Assembly: GCA_033557675.1 (NCBI GenBank)
Contig: JAWQRM010000167.1
Location: 1-27,733, forward strand
From: Coptodactyla brooksi
Lineage: Eukaryota; Arthropoda; Insecta; Coleoptera; Scarabaeidae
DNA: 27,733 nt
Reading direction: 5' to 3'
Part shown: positions 10,773 through 20,699 of the stretch, piece after piece
How positions within the stretch are numbered: position 1 is the stretch's first letter
How the letters are laid out: the number at the start of each line of letters is the position of its first letter
The notes under the pieces: model-generated
Databases searched by the model: none
Told to the model about the DNA's origin: nothing
What the model saw: only the letters and a program-made list of their open reading frames with translations
Position numbers and translations under genes: made by a program

Positions 10773-13700
10773 TCAATACTTTACCCTGGTTATTAATCTT
10801 TCCGAAAGAGCACCTGGTAGTAGTGGATTCATCGATAATCTAGGGTCAAAATATGGCTCTTCTCTACACGCCCATTGGCAAAAATCCGCTGTTACTATTC
10901 GGTTCATTTTCATTGCGGGATCCAACAGAACTGGTACATTTCCAAACGGTCTCATCACGGGATCCACTCGTGTCGAATGAAAATGTGGATTAAAATTATT
11001 TGGATATGGATAGGGTAAGGGATAATTTCTTATGTATGGAGGTGTTGGTAATGGAAATCGATTAATAATTGGTGGTCGATTATATTTGACAAAAGGTGGA
11101 TGATTGGGTCTGATAAATGGTGGTCGATTGGAGTTGACAAATGATGGTCGATTGAACCTGACGAATGATTGCGTAAGGTCATTCGGATCCAGAACATCTG
11201 GGTCATAATAAACAGGAACTGATAACTGGTTCAATTGTCTGTCTTCGAAAGCAATATTTCCAAACAATATGTCTAAGAAAGGCTTTTGTCGATATTGATT
11301 GATGACGCGTTGATTCCTAATAAATTTAATCCGTAACATATTGTTAGGGTATGGACGTCCAATGGTATAAATTGGTAGGTAATTAATGTATTCTGGAAAG
11401 TAGGTGATAATGTTTTCCTGTTGGACTGGAGAAGATCCATAAAAATTGTCATAACCAAGCATCTCTTCAGGGGAAAGATCTGAAAGAACCGGTGGTGATG
11501 GCTTTAGCTCTGCCTTCTGCTGTATGTTTCCTATTGAAGTATCCAGTCTATCGGCTGGAATAGTCACTTCATCTGAGAAAATTGCTGGAGATGTACTTGG
11601 TTCTTCATCGCGGTACGCGTCTCCTCCTAAAGTGTGTATACTTTTAGGTGTCGCCGGCTTTTCAAAAACCTCCAGCACTGCATTTTTTTCATCCTCGTCC
11701 ATACCTGCAAGGACTTCCTTAAGAATGTTTTCCTCAAGATTTTCTTCCGATACATCGCTGAATGCTCCACTTTTTTTTGGTTGATCTTCCATACCTTCTT
11801 TAACGGAATTGTAGACGTCAGAAAGTATAATGCTTCTGTTTATCGTAGGAAGGGTTACGTTTAATTTAGGAGTTTCAGGTGGTGACTGGGGCAGATTCTC
11901 TGGTGAGGATATATCGTTATTTACTGGGACAGATGTGTCATTTAGTGGTATAGGAGCATCATACAATCGTGAATCACTTCTATTCAGCTCCTTAGGAGTT
12001 AAGCTGGTAGTGCCGTTTTCAACACTCTCTTCTGCTTTATTATTTAATTCGTTAGTTTTTTCGCTTCCGTTCTTAGTTTGATCATCTCTTATAGTTTCTT
12101 CAACAGAACTGCGACCTTGAACACTTTCTAGTGGTGCATTAGTTCGATCATCTGTTATATCTTTTTCAGTAGAAGTAGCGATTTCAGATAGCACATCGCC
12201 CTTGTGTAGCATAGTTTCAGCTAAAAGCAAGTTTGATTGGGGGGTCACAGTTTCATCTGATTCAGGAGTTAATGTGTCATTCAGTAGTGTGACAGTTTTA
12301 TTTGACTCTTTTATTTGTGACTCTTTAGGAGGTGACTCAGTAATGTTATCTTCAATACTTCTTGGTGGTATATCATTGAATTCGGTAGTTTGGTTGCTCC
12401 TTATATTTTCTTCAACGGAAGTGGAAATTGCAGTTAAAGATGGGTTTGGTTGCGGAACTTCGGTTTCCGCTGATTCAACAGTCAAGCGTAACGGAAAATA
12501 TGAGAAAACATCGTTCATCTGTGAGAATTTGTCATTCACTGGCGGGGAAGTGCCATTCTGCAATAAAAACATTTCATCAAACATTTTGCGATCATTATCA
12601 TTATTCGGTGGTTCATCTGAGAGTATTTTCGTCTGCAGTCAAATCATTATGCTCTGTTGTTTCACTTAAGGATTCACTTCTTGCCATGGTTAAATTTTCA
12701 AATGTTACTTTTTTTGGTGATTGTGTGGTTGAGTTTACTCCAATCCCACCACTGTTGTAAAATTTACCCACCTGATTGCTTGATAATCCTTCTTTACCCG
12801 CTAGTTGTATTGTTGGCCCTGATAGGTCATTTAAGACTGGGTCCTCATCGAATATGGATTCATCGTGTAATATTAATGGCACATGGTTTTCTTCGGTGGT
12901 TGATGTAACTGCCGCTTCGGAGCTCAATGTTAAATTTTTTTTTGGAGTAGCAAAAGCTGCCTTAAGAAAATGAAGAACATAATTAGAATTTTAATCGTCA
13001 ACAAAATGGTAATAACAATTGCAGGTACCAATTGCAAATGGTAATAACAACTCATTGCTAAAACTCTAAATTTAAATGAAACAACAATTAGAACAATGAA
13101 GCAAAATGAAGAGAAAATTAGAAGTGCTACAGTATCGGCGACATCTGCAAAATATGCAGTTTGTCCCCAAGTGCCCATAATTGAGAAAATTGAAAAGGAT
13201 CTAAGCATTTGGATTAATGATAGCTGCCAAAAAAGAATTCCATTAGAAGGCAACGTCATTCAGCAAAAAGCTCTTCAAATTTACAAACACCTGAAAGAAA
13301 ATAGAGGATTATCTGTTAGCCCTAATTTTAGCTATGAATTTTTCAAGCCAGTAAGGGTTGGCTTGAAAAATTCAAGAAGCGGTTTGGAATTCAGAGCATG
13401 AAAATTCAAGGTGAATCGGCTGATAATGAAGCTACCAAAAATGAAATGGCATCAGAAGTTGTAAATCAAGTTGATTGGATGAGAACATTAGTGATGATTG
13501 TGAAAGTAATGAATTAACATTGAAAAATTTGCGGGAGGTCTAAATTTGGCTCAAAGTTTAGAATCATTTTTTTGAATGTGGACTCATCCGCCGAGAGAAC
13601 TTTAACATTTAGAAAGCGGCTTCAACATTGCCTTTCACCTTATAAAGGAATTTCAATAACTTTGTCAGATCCAGCAATTACAAAAAATTACTGATTTTTT

Positions 13701-15056
13701 TTAAAAAGATCAAAAGACACCTATAATGAGACTGAAGATGATACCATTAATGTGAAAAAAAGTTACCTGTATGTATGTCTGACTTCGATGAGGAAGAAAA
13801 TTTATAAATTTATTACTTAAGTTGTATGCTATTCTATTATACTACTATTATTACGTATTATTATATTATATTATTTGTATTAATTAAGAAATATATATTT
13901 ATTTATTTTTACTTTTTGTATTGGTGCTAGGTCTCCTATAATACTATTTCATACAACACACTACTTTTGGGAACCTATGTACCGTGGGTATAGGAGAATT
14001 ATCTGTATGTTACAAAATATAAAAAAGTGAGCTGAGCAATGCTTTCATAATTTCTTAATCTCGTTACATTTCCAACTTTTGAAACTAGTAATTCCACTGT
14101 ACTTACAACTTCTAGCGGTGATGATTCATCAAAGAAGTGGATTGGTATGTCATCGTCCTCTGAGATGCTCTTCGGTGTAATCGTGGCAGGTGTGTCCTCG
14201 ATGGGTTGATCTGCAAGTGACCTTGATCTGGGCGCCCTACCGTATGGTAGGTCTGGCGGAAATGGATTTTTTGGTTTTTTGAAAGCCGGTCTTGGCATTC
14301 TTTTTCTGGATCTCCTTCTCCCACCATCAGCCCATGGTCCGCGATCAAACACGGGCAGATAATCCGCATATGAAGGATAATAATCTTGGTAGTAATCGCC
14401 GTAAGAATAGTCCCCGTCGTAATCTCTGTAATTATTCATCACGCGAGCTAGAGATTTTATCTCCGCTAAATCATCCACATCGATTATTGTCGGACGTCTG
14501 CCGTAATCGTTTCCATTATCGTATCTACGTCTTCCTTTCTTCTTTGTTTTAGCCACCTCCTTAACCTTTTTTAACACATGACCTTTCTTCCTCTTAGGTT
14601 TGCGCGGTTTCTTGGTTGTTTGTTCCTCTGGTTGCACAATTTCTGAGGGTGTTTCGTCAGATAAAAGCTTTGCCGTTTCGCTGTTGTTCTTTGTCGAATT
14701 GTTTTGTTGTTCTGTCGGTTGCGGAGTAGTCGTTGCAGTCGTTGAAGTTGTCGTTGTAGGTGGTGAAATTTCTAACAATCTAACGTTAGGCATTTCTGTA
14801 ATTTGCGGCAAGTCTTCCTTGACTTTCGCGAGAAACTTTTGACAATTCTCAATGTTCATCTTTAGTTTAATTTCGTTGGCACTGTTGTACAGGTCTTTTA
14901 CTTTTTTAAATAGATCGTACTGAGAAGTGGATCGATACACCAACATTAAATTCAACCACTCTTGCATTAACTTGTCTACAGTTTCTAAGCAATTAGCATC
15001 GGGCAAGCTTGAGGGCGTCGTGTGTTGCAAGTTGCTGTATGGCAATGATGGAGTAC
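10773..15056 (-). CDS. Gene A: large low-complexity, proline-rich protein of unknown function, 5'-incomplete
   Basis: Three exons on the minus strand: 15056-14107, 12960-12772 and 12632-10773. Splice sites are TTCTTCTAG before 15056, donor GTAAGT at 14106, acceptor TTTTCTTAAG before 12960, donor CAG-GTGGGT at 12771, and acceptor GACTGCAG before 12632. The phases agree (0/0), so no frameshift is needed to join the two downstream frames. About 998 residues are visible. Order: a helical region (ETVDKLMQEWLNLML, ENCQKFLAKVKEDL); a Thr tract; a Lys/Arg-rich block (KKPRKPKRKKGHVLKKVKEV); a Tyr/Asp-rich block (NNYRDYDGDYSYGDYYQDYY); a long Ser/Thr/Glu/Asn-rich region with many N-x-S/T sites; then a Pro-rich tail with four N-R-P or N-H-P repeats (NRPSFVNSNRPPFIRPNHPP). 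The first coding exon is missing. The composition resembles insect extracellular proteins, but that is inference. The exon could instead splice at AGG-GTAAAG near 10782 into further sequence. No family recognised. Confidence 0.75.
13003..13050. repeat. 15-bp direct repeat AAATGGTAATAACAA next to Tigger copy 2
   Basis: AAATGGTAATAACAA occurs at 13004-13018 and again at 13036-13050, separated by TTGCAGGTACCAATTGC. The second copy abuts the point where Tigger similarity begins. It may be filler or a rearrangement scar at the truncated 5' end. Confidence 0.55.
13051..14005 (+). mobile_element. Tigger/pogo element copy 2: 5'-truncated, internally deleted
   Basis: 13051-13440 is closely similar to 2906-3305 of copy 1, including the sequences encoding KRIPLEGNVIQQKALQIYKH and the same SPEFF-type frameshift area. 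At about 13440 the match jumps to the part of copy 1 starting near 4045 (GTAAATCAAGTTGATT), so about 740 bp covering the whole catalytic core is missing. The right end is preserved: 13981-14005 (ACCGTGGGTATAGGAGAATTATCTG would read CAGATAATTCTCC on the other strand) matches the left end of copy 1 in inverted orientation and is followed by TA. It lies in the first visible intron of gene A, in antisense. It is a non-autonomous derivative of the copy 1 family. Confidence 0.8.
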
Positions 15057-15504
15057 CTAGAAGAAATAATTGAAGGTATAGTTGTTCAGATGGGTTTTAT
15101 GAAGGCTTTAATTTTTATTCCGAGTAGTAGGATTTTAGAAATACCTTGGACACCTTTAGAAATAACGATTAGTTCATTAAAAAACTCGAAAAAGGCAAGC
15201 CACCTAGTTCTCTCACTCACATGTAGTTAGTGAAGTTGGAGAAGAAATATGTTCTGCACATTGTCAAGCCACCGTTGGTTGTGGCTGCGTAAAAAAGAGA
15301 AATTCTGGGTAAATTCCTTCCTTCATCAAATCATCTTTGATAATTTAGTCATAGCAGGCAGGTGACATACAGATTAGTGACAGTCTGTCTGAAACAGTTA
15401 TATTACTTTATTGCATCTGCTGTTGCCTCCAAGCCACATTTAAATTGCTGTCCAAAATGAAGACAATCTTGTAGCTCTATTTTTAAGAGATTATAATATC
15501 AATC

Positions 15505-15720
15505 GTGGATCATTTATCAAAAAATTACAATATTAAAGATGATAACGAAGTTGCGGTCAATGTAATTGGAGCAGTTACAAATCCTTCAATTTCAAGTCGT
15601 CTAATATGGAATTTCAAAAAGACACTTTTTGACTATTCCGAAGTAGCACTAATTGAGATCCGAAGAAAACAGCAACATCTGCAATCTACCGATCTTGCTG
15701 TCCTGTAGAAAAGTTCATTT
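15505..15720 (+). mobile_element. Possible mariner-like transposase fragment (second helix-turn-helix region)
   Basis: A 67-residue open stretch contains DDNEVAVNVIGAVTNPSISS. This pattern resembles the region between the two helix-turn-helix domains of DUF4817-type mariner-like transposases (recalled pattern: acidic residues, N-E, then V-x-A-V, N-P, S-S-R). Similarity fades downstream, with an apparent frame change near 15620. No catalytic motif or terminal repeat is visible. It is unrelated in sequence to the intron mariner at 6290-7510. Confidence 0.35.
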
Positions 15721-15794
15721 TGCGGATAATGCATGTGTTAGCAGTGCCAAAATCGGGTGCTTTTTATGAAGACATGCTCAACACTTATTATCGA

Positions 15795-15854
15795 ATTGTA
15801 AATGAATGTGCACTTTTATTTTCTTAAGAATAAAAGTGCACATTCATTTACAAT
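15795..15854. repeat. Perfect 26-bp inverted repeat (hairpin), 8-nt spacer
   Basis: The left arm 15795-15820 (ATTGTAAATGAATGTGCACT plus 6 nt) is exactly complementary to the right arm 15829-15854, with the spacer TTCTTAAG. The arms stop abruptly, with mismatch at the next base on both sides. No U-tract follows, and no gene end adjoins it. Confidence 0.95.
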
Positions 15855-16238
15855 GAATTTTTAGGAGTTCCATTATTGGAAATTGCATTCTACTCAAAAT
15901 ATTTCAAAAGTACACATCCACATTTATTCTCAATTTTCTCAGATTTGTACAATATTACAGATTTCAACAATAAATCTGAATTGAAATTCGGTAAAACCTG
16001 TCACCAAAAAACAAAAGGTATTGGCCGTTATGTAAAGGTGGTCGTAATTGGCAGGTTTTTCGTCTTACAAATAAAATAGATAATTGGTTTTTACGATTTT
16101 TTTCTTTATTTTATTAATTAAAGTAAATGTATAAATATACATATGTATACGAAAAACTAAAACTCTTAATATATGTAATACAAAACAGATTAGGTACATA
16201 TTATAGATAATACATATGTTAATTATTTATATATATTA

Positions 16239-17640
16239 TTACAACATATTCAGACGAAAAAAAATAATTTGTTCAGCTTTTTTAAAGTATGTTTCAATCT
16301 TTGTTTGCTTTAAATTGTTTAGCTTCGATTTAAAAACTACAGCTTCACATGTAAGTAAAATTTGAGAAACATCCATAAAAATTTCACCATTGTTATTGCA
16401 CAATAAATAATTCTGTATGTCTCTTAATTTTGCACACACTTCACTCATACTAAATAAAGTAGATTTTAAAGTTTCACATTCGTCCACATCGCTATATCAA
16501 CAGAAGCATATTTATCTAAATCCACAATTTCATTACGAACTTTAAGCAAGAGTTGGGCAAGGGGTATTTCGTATTCTTCATCAAACATTGTATCTGCTTG
16601 CATAACATCAGAGAATCCAGCCTTGGGAAAACATTTCTTAACTGTAGCGGGAAATACTTTTCTCTAAGCAGCTGTAATCCATATATGTATATTGGCTAAA
16701 TTTATGTTTTTCAGAATTTTCAAAATCACATTCACTGTCAATAAATGTTAGAAGCCTTTTAATCAAAAAATTTCGGTAAATCAATTTGAAAGTTTGGCGA
16801 CAGGAAGCCAAGTTTTAACATTTCCCAATGGTACTTTAGAATGTGACGTGCCATTATCCAAAAAAAAGAAGTATTCTTCTATTTTGTTTTTTCATTTTAT
16901 TGTCAAATTTATGTAGCCATCTTGTCATAATTTGTGATAAGTTGTCATCCATGCCTGTTTCTTAAAATAACGAGGATTTTTACTTTTTCCAATTATTAAT
17001 GGATCTTTTTTCTCACTGTCCATATTTGCACACAGTAAAATAGTCAAACGTTGCTTTGCTGCTTTCTTCCCTGCACAATTCTCATTCTTTAATGCAAACG
17101 TCTTATTTGGCATGGCGTAGCAATAAAGACCTGTTTCGTCGACATTAAAGACATTTCGAGGAGAATAATTTCTTAAAATCAATGGTAACTTGGTTTTCCA
17201 GTCCTCTATGTCGTCAAAATTAACCTCTGCGGACTCACCACAAACTGATTTAAAAGTTATATTGTGTCGCCGACTGAAACTTTCCAACCATCCATTAGAT
17301 GCTGCAAAATTTTCCATCTTTAAACTGCTTGCTGTCTCCAGTGTTTTGTGTTTAAGTAGCGGCCTAGATATTTATGGAATTGCTTTGTTTCTGGCTTTGC
17401 AAAACCAAGTAAAGACGACTTAATCCACTGCCAATCCTTCCGACTTCGGAAATTTTCGCTTTTTCTCCAAGTTAACATCTTCCTTAACCATCTTTTTTAA
17501 TTCACCTTTATTTTTCATAATATCGTTAATTTGTTATTCCAACCCCATATTTTTCGGACAACTTTCACGAACTTAACGCATACTTTTCACTTTCCGCGAT
17601 TGTATTTATTTTGTCTTTTAGCGACAAACGTTTTCTTTTT
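16239..17640 (-). mobile_element. Second Tigger/pogo family element, decayed transposase
   Basis: On the minus strand the N-terminal CENP-B-type helix-turn-helix is readable from about 17635 (KRKRLSLKDKINTIAESEK, then a stop and KLSEKYGVGIT). Next is the second DNA-binding domain (NGWLESFSRRHNITFKSVCG, 17317 onward). The start of the DDE_1 domain follows with the first catalytic Asp in NVFNVDETGLYCYAMPNK, then TILLCANMDSEKKDPLIIGK. The remainder of the catalytic core is largely missing (about 16925-16700). A C-terminal tail reads through broken frames (KCFPKAGFSDVMQADTMFDE at about 16650, then 16487-16239 ending in LKQTKIETYFKKA). That ending is a typical Tigger C-terminal motif. Its protein differs from copies 1 and 2, so it is a separate subfamily. 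Terminal repeats were not identified. Confidence 0.8.
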
Positions 17641-18490
17641 AGCGAAATACTTAATTATGAACCTCTCGAATACGGAGACAACTGTAAACTAATCAAGTAA
17701 CCGAAAGAACCTTTTGGAGAGAATTTTAAACTGCAAGTAACTGATAGACCACATTACATGTACATATGTATGTAAACCTGTATAAATGAAGGCGCTGGCG
17801 ATTTACAATAAAGATACATCATAAATAGTCCGGCCGATATCGGCAGGTAATTTTCTACGAGAATAGGCCGTAAAAATTTGGGTTTATTTGGCTGAGGTCG
17901 TTTTATAAGGGCGACCCTTTTTGTGGGGATTTTGTGTATGGTAATTTCCTTATAGTCGATTCGGGGAACTTTGAAACTGTCCGTTACCTCAGGTTTTACT
18001 GTAATTGTATTGGAATAACAATGACTGACTTAACAGGTAGATGAAATGCGTCATTTGGCTAATAAATTAACAATAATTGTCAAAAATTGATTTTAATATT
18101 TTAGGAATGCATCAATTACTTTATACTAAAACCATGAAAACTTTTAAGAATGTTCACCTGAACTGGAACTGAACATTTTTTGCAAGACAATGATAAGTAT
18201 AAAAATTATTCACTAAAAAAGTTTCACTAATAACTGTTTGATAGTTTCTTAAAACAACACAGAACAAAGTCATTATTGCACGAATGGTTAGAGTATGAGC
18301 AAAAAATCAAAGCACACCAAGAAATCAACAAGGTGTTATGCATTCGAGGACCTGATCATTTGATTCATACGCTACAAAAAAAAACAAGATCAATCGGTTT
18401 CGGTACCTATTAGAAATAAACAACCCATATGCTCGCTTATAATTTACTTTTGTTACTGTTTTTTACCACTATTATGAATATAAAATAGTT
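17641..18490. other. Spacer between Tigger remnant and gene B 3' end
   Basis: I see no gene or confident repeat here. It is likely to hold the outer part of the Tigger element (17641 to about 17700) and the 3' flank of gene B. No AATAAA is visible on the minus strand close to the gene B stop. Confidence 0.4.
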
Positions 18491-20634
18491 TCAGCTTTTC
18501 TTAAGCATTTTGCTCTTCTTTCTTCTGTCGCCTCTTCTGTCGCAAGCCTTCTCTGTGTGCTTGCAAACCTTTCCGCAAGAACTACAAGTAGTTTCGTCCT
18601 TGTCTGCTGCCAAAAATGCACACTTCTCCGAAGTTGTTGGTTTGTGCTTTTTCTTGGCGAGCTTTGCGTACGTCTTATCGAGCCACGATGTAAATTTTCG
18701 CCATTCTGTCTTTAGTAAGCTGTGCTTGGTGTGCTTGTCGTTCCTGTTGCAACCTTTAATCGATTGCTCCAGGTGCAGGAACATTTCGCGAGCTCTCGGA
18801 TCCATGGCCGTGTCTAAAGATTCCTCTAAGGGAATGCAGGGTGCCGGGTTCGGTTTAAGTTGCGGATGCTTCTTAGGAGATTCCACGTTGCTCGAAGGAG
18901 TCGTGGTAAAGGATTGGTAGGACTCCGCGCACAGACAGATGTCGGCGAGGCCCGTGGACAGAGTATTGGTGTCAGTGTTGTTCTTGCAGGATTCCGTCGG
19001 ATAATCGCAAATCGATTCCTTGTAGAGCGAATCATTTAAAGTGTCATTCGAACAATTTGCGTCAATTGAATCTATTAAGGATTCATTGGACAAGTCCAAG
19101 GAATCACTCATTGAACCCTTCCCAATTGATGTGGTCAGGGAACATGGCTGCAGGTCTTTACAAAGGGAATCATTCAACGAGTCCCTTGAGATGTCTTCGA
19201 TCATCGAATAGTTTGTCCTCTGGTTCAAATTGGTCTCACTGCATTCTATCGGGAGCAGACCCGTTGAATGTTTGTTCGTGGTCACACTGGGAGGAGCTGG
19301 AGCTTTTCGGTGTGTCGGTGCAGGATGGTCTTTGCGGTGGGGTCCCTGGACGGCAAGATACCTCTTAGTAGTAGATTCTTCTTTACCGGTAGGATATTGT
19401 TTAGCGAGACATTCTTTAATGGGGCATTCCTTAATAGGGTAGTCTTTGGTAGGGCATTCCTTGGGAGTATATTGCAGCGGAGGATATTCTTTTGGAGATG
19501 ATTCTTTCTGGGGAGACGGAAATTGCTTTGGGTTGGGATGTTCCTTCGGAAAGTGCGCTTTAGGTGAATGCTGCTTCGGAGAATATTCTTTTGTGGGACT
19601 TTGCCTATGAAGGCACTCTTGTTCTTTTTGTCCAGGATAACAGTTAGAGGAATATTCTTTTTTAGGGGGTTCCTTATTATCCAAATACGGAGCAAATTGT
19701 GTGGTAGTGGAAAATTCCTTTCCCGCGGCATATTCTGTGGTGGAATAATCTCTGTCCAAATACTCTTTTGGTACGTACTGCTTGGAATGAGTTTCTTTCA
19801 TGGGATTTTCCATTGATACAGTAATGTGCTCCTTAGGATAGTCTTTTAGAGCAACCTTCTTGCTGTTGATGCAAGAAAGATTTTCACTTGTAGGAATTGT
19901 TGTCGTATCCTCAAGATAGACAAGTTCTCCCGGATTTCCCATAAAAGGAATACTATTTACCAATTGTTTTAACCGTTCCTTCGTAATCAGCTCTTTAGAA
20001 GCGGCTTCTTGACACGCAGGTCCCGTGTCAGAGGTAACTTTATGTAAAGCTTCCTTTTCCCCTTTTGCTTGAATTTCCTGCTTTACGTCTACCTGATGGT
20101 TCGGCGATGACATCTTTTTGGTTTTACAATCGGCATTCTTGGTGACCGCTTCCTGTCCTTTCGACAAAATGTCCTTCATCGTTGAATCGTTATTCAGAAT
20201 GTCTTTTACGATCGGATTTTCCTGCAGTAACTGTTGAATCGACGAAACCTTTGCCATTCGTTCTGATTCGCTTTCATCGGCAGAAAGATTGTCGGACGTT
20301 GGGGTCCCGCAAGGCGTGTCGTCACACGGAATGAATACGCACGAGGCGTCGTTTGAATACGGAGAATTCTTGAAGAGATCTTTCCTTTCGAGCTTCTGGC
20401 ATTTTTCCATGCAGCGTTCTTTCTCGTCTTGGCGAACTCTCGCAAGCTCTTCCAAATAATCAGCTAGAACAGGAATGTAAGCGATCAGATAAAGAAAGAA
20501 CTCCCATTTCCCTTTGTGTACTGTGGGTGGCGTGGTGTATTGTCTTATTTCATATTTACGTGTAAATTGTATGTAGGTGACTTCTTACGAAGGTTCTCGT
20601 CGGTTTCTCCTGTTGGATCCATTTTTTTTCTCAT
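18491..20634 (-). CDS. Gene B: Lys/Pro/Ser repeat-rich protein of about 672 residues, function unknown
   Basis: Two exons on the minus strand: 20634-20589 and 20463-18491 (TGA). The 125-nt intron has donor GTAAGA and acceptor TGTTCTAG; phase 1 joins to phase 2, giving the start MRKKMDPTGETDENLPDYLE. An in-frame ATG at 20622 is an equally plausible start. No signal peptide is visible. Order: an acidic/basic helical N-terminus (ELARVRQDEKERCMEKCQKL); a Ser-rich segment; a leucine motif (SSIQQLLQENPIVKDILN); residues about 220-370 with many degenerate (S/T)PKE(Y/C/H) units such as SPTKEYSPKQHSPKAHFPKE; a block of D/N-S-L repeats (DSLNDSL, NESLIDSI, NDTLNDSLYKES); a C-terminal helical domain (DPRAREMFLHLEQSI, WRKFTSWLDKTYAKLAKKK); and a Cys cluster (CSSCGKVCKHTEKAC) that could bind zinc, then a basic tail. 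Composition suggests a cytosolic or nuclear scaffold. I do not recognise the family. Confidence 0.75.
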
Positions 20635-20699
20635 AATGAATTCATGTTTACGCGCTCAAGATTCGGATCTATGAAGGATGCCTTATGACAGGTATTTTG

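Noticed and set aside
10534..10776. 80-codon minus-strand open frame after the gene A stop
   Set aside because: It could be an alternative last exon if AGG-GTAAAG near 10782 is used as a donor, but no good acceptor in the right phase is visible. It is kept only as a note in gene A.
11524..12973. Several plus-strand open frames across gene A
   Set aside because: They are antisense shadows of the long gene A exon, with Ser/Phe/Val-rich composition mirroring its Glu/Asn/Thr codons.
15795..15854. The perfect hairpin as a transcription terminator or tRNA
   Set aside because: No adjacent bacterial-type gene, no U-tract and no cloverleaf; the genome is eukaryotic.
15876..16079. Plus-strand open frame with PLLEIAFYSKYF
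   Set aside because: No family motif, AT-driven composition, and it lies between transposon remnants.
18510..19816. Plus- and minus-strand open frames overlapping gene B
   Set aside because: They are produced by the repeated codons of gene B in other frames and lack splice context or domain motifs.
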